Of a DNA stretch of 62,080 nucleotides, positions 1 to 9,102 are shown piece after piece (position 1 is the first letter of the stretch; every line of letters starts with the position of its first letter). The notes beneath the pieces are model-generated. The model saw only the letters and a list, made by a program, of their open reading frames with translations, was not told the origin of the DNA and did no database searches. Location: contig JAZQQB010000073.1 of the NCBI GenBank assembly GCA_045628865.1, positions 1 to 62,080 of the forward strand, written 5' to 3'. Both the position numbers and the translations under genes were made by a program. Source of the stretch: JAZQQB01 sp045628865. Lineage in GTDB: Bacteria; Bacillota; Clostridia; Lachnospirales; Lachnospiraceae.

Positions 1-126
1 CTATTTTGGCATGTAAACAATTAAGCGTTTTTCAACAGTTTTAATCGAATTATATCACATAAAATACCAGAAAAACCGAAAATACAATATTTAATGTATG
101 GGAAAAACCTTCAATTTTGCAATGAG

Positions 127-178
127 TTTTTCAATTAAAGAAAAGAACTTAAGTTTAAAGTTAAGTTTAATTGAAAAA
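127..178. repeat. 13-bp inverted repeat upstream of the first gene
   Basis: Positions 127-139 and 166-178 are perfect 13-bp inverted copies (arm TTTTTCAATTAAA). The 26-bp interior also holds the palindrome AACTTAAGTT at 147-156. The repeat lies about 60 bases before the first start codon, so it may be an operator or part of a 5' leader. I see no clear -35/-10 pair, and bases 1-126 hold nothing else that I recognise. Confidence 0.5.
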
Positions 179-240
179 TTAGAATAAAATCAACATAAAC
201 AGTTTCATTGGCACATAGGATTGTGCAGGGAGGAGAAAAG

Positions 241-627
241 ATGAGAAAAGAAGATGTGAATCATGTAAAAAGATATGTACTTGTTGCATTAATCGTATTT
301 AGTACAGTATTCTGGTGTACCAATATACGTGCTAAAAGTGCCAATGAGAGAGCTGAACGCTATTCAGAAGGGCAGTATCAGCAGTTTGAAAAGACCTATA
401 TGGAGCAAATCAAGAATACACTGAATGAGTATGGATATGTAAATAGTGGTGTTACCATGACAAGAATGTCGTTAGATAATGGGACAAGATGCTATTTTGT
501 GGAAGTGTATAATCGTTTGCTCGATGGAAAAGAAGAACGTCAGGAAGTACTAAGAAGTGCTATTTCTGAAATAGGTTTTGACGATGAAGAATGTGAATTT
601 CAGGTAACATTTCTTTCTTATCAATAG
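241..627 (+). CDS. small membrane-anchored protein of unknown function
   Basis: A 128-residue protein starting at the ATG that follows GGGAGGAG with normal spacing; an in-frame upstream extension to 208 has no such site. One hydrophobic segment lies at about residues 10-27 after a basic N terminus, so it is probably a type II anchored protein with about 100 residues outside the cell. The outer part is rich in Glu, Tyr and Arg, with one Cys at each end region, and shows no catalytic motif. It stands alone, followed by three hairpins, and precedes a separate DUF1653 gene. I do not recognise the family; the reading frame and ribosome binding site make it likely to be real. Confidence 0.7.
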   Translation: MRKEDVNHVKRYVLVALIVFSTVFWCTNIRAKSANERAERYSEGQYQQFEKTYMEQIKNTLNEYGYVNSGVTMTRMSLDNGTRCYFVEVYNRLLDGKEERQEVLRSAISEIGFDDEECEFQVTFLSYQ

Positions 628-657
628 TTGATATTTTATAGTTACAGTACACAGGTA

Positions 658-772
658 GGTATTTTCGGTACCGAAAATACCGTATTAAGAACTTCAGTTT
701 ACAGATTTTGGCCATTTGGAATGCGAAGCTGGCCAAAATCTGTTACTGCGCACACAGGGTGTGCACAGTAAC
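658..772. repeat. three consecutive hairpin-forming palindromes
   Basis: Three inverted repeats follow each other. First, 658-681 is a perfect 24-bp palindrome with arm GGTATTTTCGGT. Second, 701-713 pairs perfectly with 731-743 (arm ACAGATTTTGGCC, 17-base loop). Third, 742-755 pairs with 759-772 (13 of 14 positions, arm GTTACTGCGCACAC, 3-base loop), sharing two bases with the second. None has a T-run directly after it, so this is not a simple terminator. The look is that of an intergenic REP-type element. Confidence 0.65.
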
Positions 773-906
773 ATTTTATATGTGAAAACTTTGTGTTCGT
801 TTTCGTTTGTGCATGACAAATATATCGGATTGACGTATAATCAAAATGTGATATATAGCGTTTGTTAGCAAGTATATCAAGAAAAATAAAGTGGGGAATA
901 GAAAGT

Positions 907-1587
907 ATGAGAGAAATTCCAAAACCATTCGAACAATATATGCATTTTAAGGGGAAGAAATATCAGATTCTGGCTATTGCCAAACACAGTGAAACCATGC
1001 AGCAGATGGTGGTATATCAGGCAATGTATGGTGATAATGGTATTTATGTACGTCCATTAGATATGTTTTTGTCAGAGGTAGATCATGTGAAATATCCAGG
1101 CGTAAAGCAGAAATATCGTTTTGCTCATATTGGGGTGGATGAGGTTGTTTTAGAGGATGTTCCGATTAATTTTGTTAGCTTAGATGAAGAACCATTGAAG
1201 GAAAGTTCACAGAAAGAACCAGTACAGCAGTCTGAACAGACTCCGGAGCTGTCTGCACAGCAGTACGCACAGGCATTAGAACAATCAATGCCACAGTCTT
1301 CACAGGAACAGGTGGCACCTGTTTGGGAAGATGATCACCAAGAGAGCAACGAGGAAGAAGAAGTACAGCTTGATCCATTGCTCTTAGAATTTTTAGATGC
1401 CAATACTACAGAGGATAGAATTAATATTTTGACTGGTCTTCATGCAAGAATCACCCATGAAATGATTAATACAATTGCGGTTGTATTAGATCTTGATGTA
1501 CCAGATGGGGACTTAGAAGATAGATATGCGCAAGTGAAATATGCACTTTTTACTAAGAAAAAATATGAAGGAACCAGAATGCGTTAA
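907..1587 (+). CDS. DUF1653 domain protein
   Basis: A 226-residue cytoplasmic protein. The ATG at 907 is chosen because the family domain starts within a few residues and GTGGGGA lies just upstream; the frame stays open back to 862. Residues 1-75 match the DUF1653 pattern (KGKKYQILAIAKHSET, then YVRPLDMF). A Gln/Glu/Ser-rich linker follows at about 90-150, then a second compact domain (DPLLLEFLDANTTEDRINIL) typical of longer clostridial members. The biochemical role of the family is unknown. The stop overlaps the mutY start by one base (TAATG), so the two are translationally coupled. Confidence 0.85.
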   Translation: MREIPKPFEQYMHFKGKKYQILAIAKHSETMQQMVVYQAMYGDNGIYVRPLDMFLSEVDHVKYPGVKQKYRFAHIGVDEVVLEDVPINFVSLDEEPLKESSQKEPVQQSEQTPELSAQQYAQALEQSMPQSSQEQVAPVWEDDHQESNEEEEVQLDPLLLEFLDANTTEDRINILTGLHARITHEMINTIAVVLDLDVPDGDLEDRYAQVKYALFTKKKYEGTRMR

Positions 1588-2675
1588 TGAAGGAAGCAAA
1601 CATTTTTCAGTTAGTAGATCCGCTTTTGAACTGGTTTGACCAAAGTGCAAGAGTATTGCCTTGGAGAGAGAAACCGACACCTTATCATGTGTGGGTTTCT
1701 GAAATTATGCTTCAACAGACAAGAGTAGAAGCAGTGAAGCCTTATTATGACAGATTTTTACAACGACTTCCTGATGTGGAAAGTCTTGCAGCGGTATCAG
1801 ATGATGAGCTGCTTAAACTATGGGAAGGACTTGGATATTATAATAGAGCAAGAAATTTAAAGAAAGCGGCGAACCAGGTCTTAGAGGAATATCAAGGGAT
1901 TATTCCATCAAGCAAGGAGCAGCTACTTTCTTTGGCGGGCATAGGAAGCTACACAGCAGGTGCCATTGCGTCCATTGCGTATGATCAAGCAGTACCAGCA
2001 GTGGATGGAAATGTATTACGCGTTATTTCCAGAGTACTTGCTAACACAGAGGATATATTAGATCCGAAAACAAAAAAGAAATTCGAAGAACTAGTGGAAC
2101 AAATCATTCCAAAGGAAAGACCAGGAGCATTTAATCAGGCACTGATGGAATTAGGAGCGATGGTATGTGTACCTAATGGAGAACCGAAGTGTAACGAATG
2201 CCCTTGGAATTCTTTTTGTGAAGCAAAAAAACAGAATTTAATTGATTGTATTCCGCATAAGGCCTCTAAAAAGCCAAGAACTATCGAAAAAAAAACAGTG
2301 CTCTTGCTACAAGATGAAAATCGGCTGGCACTGAGGAAGAGACCAGATAAGGGACTTCTGGCAGGAATGTATGAGTTTCCTTGTGTCGATGGACAGTTGA
2401 CAAAACAAGAGGTAATAGAGTATCTTCATAAGAGTGGAATTGATGTGATTCGAATTGAACCATTGCTTGATGCGAAACATATATTTACACATAAGGAATG
2501 GCATATGAGAGGTTACGCAGTCAGAGTAGATGAATTGCAGGATTCTGAAGCAAAAAAAGGATTTCTTTTTGTAGATAGAATGGAAATAGAAAAGGATTAT
2601 CCGATACCGTCTGCTTATTCAGCTTATTATCGATATATGAATATGAAGCTGGGACCAGATGGATTTATGGAATAG
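1587..2675 (+). CDS. mutY: A/G-specific adenine DNA glycosylase MutY
   Basis: MutY removes adenine mispaired with 8-oxoguanine, protecting against oxidative G:C to T:A mutation. The 362-residue protein has the full set of parts. Glu39 (VSEIMLQQTR) is the catalytic acid, a helix-hairpin-helix lies around residues 112-140, and the catalytic Asp140 sits in VPAVDGNVLR. The iron-sulfur ligands are Cys194, Cys202, Cys205 and Cys211 with C-x7-C-x2-C-x5-C spacing. Residues from about 235 form the NUDIX-like domain that recognises 8-oxoG. The start overlaps the preceding stop (TAATG). Length is normal for the family. Confidence 0.95.
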   Translation: MKEANIFQLVDPLLNWFDQSARVLPWREKPTPYHVWVSEIMLQQTRVEAVKPYYDRFLQRLPDVESLAAVSDDELLKLWEGLGYYNRARNLKKAANQVLEEYQGIIPSSKEQLLSLAGIGSYTAGAIASIAYDQAVPAVDGNVLRVISRVLANTEDILDPKTKKKFEELVEQIIPKERPGAFNQALMELGAMVCVPNGEPKCNECPWNSFCEAKKQNLIDCIPHKASKKPRTIEKKTVLLLQDENRLALRKRPDKGLLAGMYEFPCVDGQLTKQEVIEYLHKSGIDVIRIEPLLDAKHIFTHKEWHMRGYAVRVDELQDSEAKKGFLFVDRMEIEKDYPIPSAYSAYYRYMNMKLGPDGFME

Positions 2676-2694
2676 TCTGGAGGGAATGAATGTT

Positions 2695-3720
2695 ATGAAG
2701 TTATTAACAGTAGCAATTCCTGCATATAATTCGCAGGATTATTTAGATAGAAGCGTAGAATCATTGATCGTTGGTGGTGAGGATGTGGAGATTCTCATTA
2801 TTGATGATGGATCAACAGATCGAACAGGGGAAATGGCTGATGAATATGCAGCGAAATATCCATCCATTGTTAAGGCAATCCATAAGGAGAATGGTGGTCA
2901 TGGTTCTGCAGTAAATACTGGTATCGAATATGCTAGTGGTATTTATTATAAAGTAGTAGACAGTGATGATTGGGTAAAGGAGAGCGCCTACAAGAAGATT
3001 TTGGAAACATTAAAGGAAATCGTGCAGAGTGGGCAGAACCTGGATCTTCTCATTAGCAATTTCGTTTATGAAAAAGTTGGAGAAAATCGTAAGAAGGTTA
3101 TGAGCTATCGAAGGATTCTTCCACAGAACGAAATTTTTAGCTGGAGTGATGTTGGTCATTTTTCTACAACAAAGTATATTTTGATGCATTCTGTTATTTT
3201 TAGAACCAAACTATTAAAGGAATGTGGATTGAAGCTTCCAGAACATACATTTTATGTGGACAATCTTTTTGTATTTCAACCATTACCATATGTAAAGAGC
3301 ATGTATTATCTGGATGTAAATTTCTATCGTTATTACATAGGAAGAAGTGATCAGTCAGTGAATGAGTCCGTGATGATTTCCAGAATTGATCAGCAGTTAA
3401 GAGTTAATAAACTGATGGTAGATTTCTTTGCAGCCAATCACAATAAGATTTATGGTAACAAAAAATTAAGAAGATATATGCAGAATTATTTGGATATTGT
3501 TACTACGGTATCTTCCATTATGCTGATTCGATCAGGAACAGAAGAAAACTTAGAGAAGAAGAAAGCACTTTGGGAGTATATTAAGATGAAGGATAAACGT
3601 CTATTTACCAGACTTCGCTATGGAATTCTGGGAAATGGTATGAATCTTCCAGGACGTGGAGGACGAAAAATCTCTGTAGAGGGATATCTTATTTGTCAGA
3701 GAATCTTTAATTTTAACTAA
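2695..3720 (+). CDS. family 2 glycosyltransferase
   Basis: A GT-A fold glycosyltransferase of 341 residues. The start at 2695 fits TGGAGGG at 2678-2684; ATGs further upstream are too close to that site. Residues 1-95 carry the nucleotide-sugar binding motifs: VAIPAYNS, the first acidic pair in IIDDGSTDRT (37-43) and the metal-binding DSDD (89-92). The C-terminal part is alpha-helical and basic, with no membrane segment that I can be sure of. The donor and acceptor sugars cannot be read from the sequence. It follows mutY by 19 bases and probably shares its transcript. A role in cell-wall or surface polysaccharide synthesis is inference. Confidence 0.85.
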   Translation: MKLLTVAIPAYNSQDYLDRSVESLIVGGEDVEILIIDDGSTDRTGEMADEYAAKYPSIVKAIHKENGGHGSAVNTGIEYASGIYYKVVDSDDWVKESAYKKILETLKEIVQSGQNLDLLISNFVYEKVGENRKKVMSYRRILPQNEIFSWSDVGHFSTTKYILMHSVIFRTKLLKECGLKLPEHTFYVDNLFVFQPLPYVKSMYYLDVNFYRYYIGRSDQSVNESVMISRIDQQLRVNKLMVDFFAANHNKIYGNKKLRRYMQNYLDIVTTVSSIMLIRSGTEENLEKKKALWEYIKMKDKRLFTRLRYGILGNGMNLPGRGGRKISVEGYLICQRIFNFN

Positions 3721-3764
3721 TTGCACTGTGTTTTAAACCGATTACAGAAAGAAGAATTTGTATT

Positions 3765-4934
3765 ATGAAGAAAAAAAGATTAATAGTTTCTTTATTAGCT
3801 TTAGCGCTTGTTATGACAGGCTGTAATGGTAAGAAGGAAGAGACAACTAAGAAGCATGAGGAAAAAAATGAATCTAAGAATGATCTCAGTATCTTTGGTA
3901 AGAACGATACAGATGATGAAAGTACATTCGATGATTACGAATATGATGAGTATACAATGGATGATACTTTTGAAGAAGATATTGTAGATGATGAAGATTT
4001 CCTTGAAAGTCTTAATAAGGAGCCGGCTTATAAATTTATCTCTGATTTGGGGAACTCAAAGATTGAGGTTCCGCTTATGAATTTTGAGGGAAGAACAGTG
4101 GTAATTGTGTTTGACAATCCTGAATTAACAACTCCATTTGACTATTTAGGGGGGGATGTTGGCACAGTCACATCTTCAACCGAGACATCTAACAGTGTAG
4201 ATGAATGGAGTGTCGAGGGTGGAGCAGATACGTGTTTCCATACAGAGGATGAACTTGTGACCTTTCATACTTCATCAGGACCGGATGAGGAAGATATATA
4301 TGAGAAGGTAACGGACAATCTTTACAAGTATAGACATGATGGTCCAAGCGATAACAGATTCTATTATATGGCACTTTGTAATATATGGAGTAACGGTAGT
4401 ATTTTTTCCAAGGGTTATATCGAGTTTATTTTAGATGATGAAGATTATGACTCTGTTGCGGCTATGGATGAAAAAGCTGAGAGAATGTTTGACATGTTTA
4501 CATTTTATTATCTCCCAGAGGATAAAGATGTCACACAGGCTGAGAACATGGTTACCGGTGAGATTGTTGATTTAACACAGTACTGTATGATTGAGGAACT
4601 TACAATTAAGCAAATGGCAATGTATGGAGTACAGGTTACTGATAGAAACCAGCTTATTACTGCTGAGGATGAGAGAACTTTATTAAGGCTTGATGATGAG
4701 ATTAGCTATTCAATTGATTTTGGTTATTTTGGTGGTGATTATAGCGATTTCTTTAAAAATTGTTATCAGTATCTTTGTGATAGGGGTGATTTCACGATTT
4801 CGGTGGACAGCTATGGAACATTACTTTTTACCCATGGGGACAAGCTTGTTTACGAACTGGATATGCATTATCCGGAGGACAAATATACAGTAGATCAGAT
4901 GATTGATTTATTCTTTGAAAATTATATTTATTAA
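3765..4934 (+). CDS. acidic lipoprotein of unknown function
   Basis: A 389-residue secreted protein with a basic N terminus, a short hydrophobic core and a lipobox (LVMTGC), so it should be lipid-anchored at about Cys20. After the anchor comes a Lys/Glu tether, then an Asp/Glu/Tyr-rich stretch (about residues 44-85) and a folded domain from about residue 90 with scattered aromatic residues and no enzymatic motif. I do not recognise a family. It is the last gene before a strong bidirectional hairpin. The acidic style resembles other lipoproteins in this window, which suggests general cell-surface chemistry in this organism rather than a shared function. Confidence 0.75.
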   Translation: MKKKRLIVSLLALALVMTGCNGKKEETTKKHEEKNESKNDLSIFGKNDTDDESTFDDYEYDEYTMDDTFEEDIVDDEDFLESLNKEPAYKFISDLGNSKIEVPLMNFEGRTVVIVFDNPELTTPFDYLGGDVGTVTSSTETSNSVDEWSVEGGADTCFHTEDELVTFHTSSGPDEEDIYEKVTDNLYKYRHDGPSDNRFYYMALCNIWSNGSIFSKGYIEFILDDEDYDSVAAMDEKAERMFDMFTFYYLPEDKDVTQAENMVTGEIVDLTQYCMIEELTIKQMAMYGVQVTDRNQLITAEDERTLLRLDDEISYSIDFGYFGGDYSDFFKNCYQYLCDRGDFTISVDSYGTLLFTHGDKLVYELDMHYPEDKYTVDQMIDLFFENYIY

Positions 4935-5020
4935 AATTGTAACTATTCAGAACCCCATTCGCAAAATCGTTGCTTTGCAGCTTTCCTTTTGCTCATGTGG
5001 TTACTTATAATTCAAGAATC

Positions 5021-5064
5021 CTATAAACAAAGGGCAGCGCATTTGGCGCTGCCCTTGTTTATAG
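5021..5064. terminator. bidirectional terminator between the lipoprotein gene and cheY
   Basis: A GC-rich stem (core AGGGCAGCGC with GCGCTGCCCT, loop ATTTG) extends through ACAAA/TTTGT flanks to 19 paired bases with one bulged A. It lies between two convergent genes and overlaps the last codons of cheY, so it can stop transcription from both sides. Confidence 0.8.
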
Positions 5065-5418
5065 TTTAATGTACTGTTTAATAATGGATTCAATCTTATC
5101 GTTATTAAATGGTTTTACGATAAAGTCCAAAGCACCAGCTTGCATGGCGTCGATAACCATGGCTTGCTGTCCCATGGCGGAGCACATGACGATCTTAGCA
5201 GATGCGTTGATTTTTTTGATCTCCTTTACGGCAGTGATACCATCCATATCAGGCATTGTGATGTCCATAAAGACTAGCTCTGGTTTGTGCTCTATATATT
5301 TTTCTACGGCTTCTACACCGTTAGCAGCTTCTAAGATTTCAATTCCATCTTTTTTTACGACCTGTTTTAACATATTTCTCATAAACATTGCATCGTCTAC
5401 TAATAAAATTTTTGCCAT
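5059..5418 (-). CDS. cheY: CheY chemotaxis response regulator
   Basis: A stand-alone receiver of 119 residues. The ATG at 5418 follows AAAGGGG; a longer frame to 5484 has no matching site. The active site is complete: Asp8-Asp9 (LLVDDA), phosphoacceptor Asp52 in VFMDITMPDMDG, a Ser/Ala switch region (MCSAMG) and Lys in IVKPF. In the family, phosphate passes from CheA to this protein, which then acts on a motor or other output. It is divergent from the chemoreceptor-cheA operon and has its own promoter. With a second lone receiver inside that operon, the two may be output regulator and phosphate sink. Confidence 0.9.
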   Translation of the reverse strand: MAKILLVDDAMFMRNMLKQVVKKDGIEILEAANGVEAVEKYIEHKPELVFMDITMPDMDGITAVKEIKKINASAKIVMCSAMGQQAMVIDAMQAGALDFIVKPFNNDKIESIIKQYIKL

Positions 5419-5472
5419 CTGTATACCCCTTTCGTAATACAAAAGTGATCCCTTTTCACGAGCCTTATCATC

Positions 5473-5501
5473 ATTATAGTGCAATTAACTGACAAATTCA
5501 A
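5473..5501 (-). promoter_or_regulatory. promoter of cheY
   Basis: On the minus strand TTGAAT (5501-5496) and TATAAT (5478-5473) are separated by 17 bases, 55 bases before the cheY start codon. This is a good housekeeping-type match (four of six and six of six). Confidence 0.55.
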
Positions 5502-5638
5502 GAATAATTTTAAAATAAGTAAATTCGACGTTTGAATTGTATAATTGGTAGACTAACAATATTTCACAAGAAACAATCCACCTAATTGTCTGAATTTAAT
5601 AAAATTACATAAAAATACAGAAAATAGTATACAAATCA

Positions 5639-5667
5639 TTGCGAAAATAAACTATTAACGATATAAT
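5639..5667 (+). promoter_or_regulatory. probable promoter of the chemotaxis operon
   Basis: TTGCGA (5639-5644), a 17-base spacer and TATAAT (5662-5667) lie about 47 bases before the first chemoreceptor start. It is a sigma-A-like arrangement and shows no clear flagellar sigma-28 pattern. The rest of the 5502-5714 gap is AT-rich without other recognisable sites. Confidence 0.5.
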
Positions 5668-5714
5668 AAATATATAGTGGCTAAAAATTCAAAAATTAAG
5701 AAAGAGGATTGTTT

Positions 5715-7643
5715 ATGAAATTAAGAGACAAAATAATTGTGACATTCGGAGGAACGGTTCTAGTATCAGTACTGGCTTGTGGGCTTTATGCATATAACAC
5801 ATGCTCGAAACTTACTATGAATAGTATCAATCAAGGAATAATAACCTCTTCAGATTTAGCAGCTGATCAGATAGCAGCAAAGATAGAAGATTATATGAAA
5901 ATCACAACAGTTTCTGGAATCGATGTTACTCTTTCTGGAAATAGTTCAGATTCTGTGAAAGGAGATAGAGTCGATGAACTGGCTGCAGAATATGAATTTA
6001 CCAGTGGAAACATTCTAGGAATAGATGGTATTAGTTTAAAAGATCATACTGATTTTTCAGAGAGAGATTATGTCAAAAAGGCATTGGCAGGTGAGACAAA
6101 CATTTCAGATATTACATTAAGTAAATATACCAATACCTATGGATTCAGTGTAGCAGCTCCAACAAAGGATCATTCAGGCAATGTAAATGGCGTTGTTTAT
6201 TATCGGTTAGATATCGATTTTATGTCAGAAATATTAAATTATATTGACATGAGTGCTAACAGTTATGCATTTATCGTAGATGGAGAAGGAACCGTAATCG
6301 TACATCAGGATGAAACCCTGATCAATAATATGAACCTAACAGAAGAAGGCGGTGGTTTGGCTGCTTTGGAAAAAGAAATCCAAATGAATGGAACTGGAAC
6401 TGCTACCTATACTTTAAATGGAAAGACAATGATTTGTGGCTATGCACAGATTGAAGGTACCAATGGATGGACCTTGGTATTAACTGCACCTGAATCTGAT
6501 TTTACAGTAGCAGTAGAAAGTGCTATGAAAACTCTATCGATTGTAGATGTTCTGCTGATTGTAGTAGCAATTGGAATTGCCATTGCCTTTGGATATTCCA
6601 TCGGTCACGCAGCAGTGAAGGTAAAGGATCTTCTTCTTACCATAGCAAAGGGTGATTTTTCAACACAGATTGAGAAATCTAATAAGAAAGATGAACTTTC
6701 CATTCTGCAGAATACAGCCATTGATCTTCAGCGAGAATTTAAAAACATGATTGGGGAAACCAATCACATTTTAGGATCAATGTCCGATTATGATTTAAGT
6801 GTGAATGACATGAATTCATATCCAGGTGCATTTAATGAATTGAGTCGTTCGGTAAATAAGATTAAGGGAATGTTAAAAAGCATGATCACAGAGGTTCAGG
6901 AATCTGCATCAGCAGTTGGAACAGGATCAGGCCAGTTGGCTTCAGCAGCAGATGCATTATCCCAAGGAACTGTTTCACAGGCTTCTTCTATTGATAAAGT
7001 TGTAATGGATGTACAGGATGTGGCAACACGTATCCATAATAATTCAGAAAATGAAATAATTGTTGAAAATAAATTAAAGGCTTTAGATGGACTGATTGGA
7101 AATGGAAATAAAGAAATGACAGAACTTCTAACTGTGGTAAAGGAAGTTGCAGATATGTCTTCAGATATTCAAAAGATTGTAGGAACCATTGATTCCATCG
7201 CATTCCAGACCAATATCCTGGCACTGAACGCATCTGTAGAAGCCGCAAGAGCAGGTGAGAATGGTAAGGGCTTTGCAGTAGTTGCAGATGAAGTCGGAAA
7301 TTTAGCTGCAAAAACAAGTGAAGCTTCTAAGCAGACTTCGGAGTTAATCGGAAAATGTATTGACAGAATTGATCATGCAAAGGATAGTGCCAATATGACA
7401 TTTGATTGCTTAAAACAGATTGTAGAGAATTCTTCAGATATCAATCAGGCATTTGAGGAAATTTCACAGGCAACCAAAGAACAGGCGGTGAAATCAGATA
7501 ACATCAGACAGGAAATGAATATAATCTCTGATGTTGTGCAGAACAATACAGCAACTGCTGAGGAAACTGCAGCTGCGACCCAGGAACTATCAGCACAGGC
7601 AAATACATTAAGTTTTATGATTCAGAAATTTAACATTCGATAA
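5715..7643 (+). CDS. methyl-accepting chemotaxis protein with Cache sensor domain
   Basis: A transmembrane chemoreceptor of 642 residues. The ATG at 5715 follows AGAGGA. Transmembrane segment 1 lies at about residues 8-26, then an extracellular double-Cache-type sensor (about 30-270, with FVDGEGTVIVHQDE-like and GWTLVLTAPESDF motifs). Transmembrane segment 2 lies at about 273-295, followed by a HAMP linker and a cytoplasmic signalling domain. The hairpin tip IDSIAFQTNILALNASVEAA is conserved, with Ser in place of the usual second Ala. There is no CheR-tethering pentapeptide at the C terminus. The Cache ligand is unknown, though amino acids, organic acids or sugars are typical. It heads the operon and is followed 16 bases later by a histidine kinase. 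Confidence 0.92.
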   Translation: MKLRDKIIVTFGGTVLVSVLACGLYAYNTCSKLTMNSINQGIITSSDLAADQIAAKIEDYMKITTVSGIDVTLSGNSSDSVKGDRVDELAAEYEFTSGNILGIDGISLKDHTDFSERDYVKKALAGETNISDITLSKYTNTYGFSVAAPTKDHSGNVNGVVYYRLDIDFMSEILNYIDMSANSYAFIVDGEGTVIVHQDETLINNMNLTEEGGGLAALEKEIQMNGTGTATYTLNGKTMICGYAQIEGTNGWTLVLTAPESDFTVAVESAMKTLSIVDVLLIVVAIGIAIAFGYSIGHAAVKVKDLLLTIAKGDFSTQIEKSNKKDELSILQNTAIDLQREFKNMIGETNHILGSMSDYDLSVNDMNSYPGAFNELSRSVNKIKGMLKSMITEVQESASAVGTGSGQLASAADALSQGTVSQASSIDKVVMDVQDVATRIHNNSENEIIVENKLKALDGLIGNGNKEMTELLTVVKEVADMSSDIQKIVGTIDSIAFQTNILALNASVEAARAGENGKGFAVVADEVGNLAAKTSEASKQTSELIGKCIDRIDHAKDSANMTFDCLKQIVENSSDINQAFEEISQATKEQAVKSDNIRQEMNIISDVVQNNTATAEETAAATQELSAQANTLSFMIQKFNIR

Positions 7644-7659
7644 TACATGAGGAAAAGAA

Positions 7660-9102
7660 ATGGAACGGGAAGAATTTTATCAGGCATTTGTGGAGAATGC
7701 GCTGGAAATGGCCATATTTTTTGATACATATGGAAAAATCCTGTATATCAATTCATTTGCATCAAAGCAGCTTGAGTATGATTGGGGAAAAAATAATATC
7801 TATATTCAGGATATATTCCCAAATGAGTTTGCCAAAAATGAATCTGTACAAAACAGGGTCGAGGAGTTAAAAGGTCATATTCTTACTGTAACAGCTTACC
7901 GCAAAAACCGTACCTGCTTTCCAATCAAGGCAAAATTTGTAGAAAATGAAATTTTGTCAGATACCTATTTTTGCGTTGCAATTGATGAAACAGATAAGAT
8001 CTATTTTGAAAAAATGGCATCAAGGGCAGATGAAGAAGCTAAGGAAGCCAATAAATTGAAAACAGAGTTTGTTGCAACCATTACTCATGAACTGAGAACA
8101 CCAGTAAATGGGATCATGGCAAATACACAGGATTTATTATCCAAGGAAACAGATGAGAAAAAGCTGTATATTCTGCAGATGATGGAAAGAGGCTGTCGGG
8201 ATATGAGTGGACTCATCAACAATATTTTAGATTTTTCCAAGCTTGAGGCTGGAAAGTTTACTTTGGAAAAAAGAGAATTTGATTTTCGGGCGATGATGGA
8301 TTATGTAAAAACCAACCATCAGAAAAAGATTACGGAAAAAGGTCTTGATTTCTTCTGTACTATATCACCAGAGGTGCCAGAGAAGATTGTGGGAGATGAA
8401 TTAAGAATTGTACAAATCTTAAATAATCTTATCTCTAATGCAACAAAGTTTACTGATATTGGAAAAATTTCGGTGGAAGTATTGAAAACAGCACAAATGG
8501 ATCAAAGGATTGAGCTGTTTTTCCTGGTGATGGATACGGGAATAGGAATTGATAAGGAAGCACAGGACAAATTATTCAAAAGCTTTTCTCAGGTAGATGC
8601 TTCGATTTCAAGACGTTTTGGGGGAACAGGACTTGGCCTTAATATCAGCAAACAACTGGTAGAACTCATGGATGGACAGATTCGTGTGGAAAGTGAGCCG
8701 GGAAAAGGAAGTATTTTTTCTTTTCATATATGGGTGGAATTAACAGAGAAAGAGGCAAAGGAAGCACAGGGCAAGCCCGTACATGTAGATTCCCTGTCTT
8801 ATGTTTCTGGAGAACAGGAAAAGCTTCATACAAAAGAAAACTCACCGATCTGGCAGTTTGGAACTGCTGAAAATAAGAAAGAGATTGATCAAAAGATAGA
8901 TAAGATGATCCTTTGTGTGGAATTGGGAAATTATGAGAAAGCAGAAATGTTTGCAGATACATTAAAGAAGCTGACGTCTACAGCAGATAGTGAGCTTCGC
9001 CAGGCAACACTTCGTTTGAAGATGGCAGTTCAAAGAGCAGATTATGAAAAAATCATAGAATCCTACGAAGAATGGAAGGCATTATATGGTGGAACAGAAT
9101 AA
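7660..9102 (+). CDS. cytoplasmic PAS sensor histidine kinase with degenerate Hpt-like tail
   Basis: A 480-residue soluble kinase. A PAS domain (about residues 5-112) comes first, then a short helix and the dimerisation/phosphoacceptor domain with His143 in ATITHELRTP. The ATPase domain has its N box (NLISNATKF), G1 (DTGIGI) and G2 (GGTGLGL) motifs to about residue 360. The last 80 residues (400-478) are helical and resemble a histidine phosphotransfer domain, but the expected His is Asp433 in FADTLKK, so it cannot relay phosphate in the usual way. No transmembrane segment is present. It overlaps the REC-HD-GYP gene by 17 bases, making that protein the probable partner. Confidence 0.88.
   Translation: MEREEFYQAFVENALEMAIFFDTYGKILYINSFASKQLEYDWGKNNIYIQDIFPNEFAKNESVQNRVEELKGHILTVTAYRKNRTCFPIKAKFVENEILSDTYFCVAIDETDKIYFEKMASRADEEAKEANKLKTEFVATITHELRTPVNGIMANTQDLLSKETDEKKLYILQMMERGCRDMSGLINNILDFSKLEAGKFTLEKREFDFRAMMDYVKTNHQKKITEKGLDFFCTISPEVPEKIVGDELRIVQILNNLISNATKFTDIGKISVEVLKTAQMDQRIELFFLVMDTGIGIDKEAQDKLFKSFSQVDASISRRFGGTGLGLNISKQLVELMDGQIRVESEPGKGSIFSFHIWVELTEKEAKEAQGKPVHVDSLSYVSGEQEKLHTKENSPIWQFGTAENKKEIDQKIDKMILCVELGNYEKAEMFADTLKKLTSTADSELRQATLRLKMAVQRADYEKIIESYEEWKALYGGTE

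Noticed and set aside
5021..5064. Small RNA gene at the hairpin
   Set aside because: Position between convergent stop codons and the A/T feet are fully explained by a bidirectional terminator.
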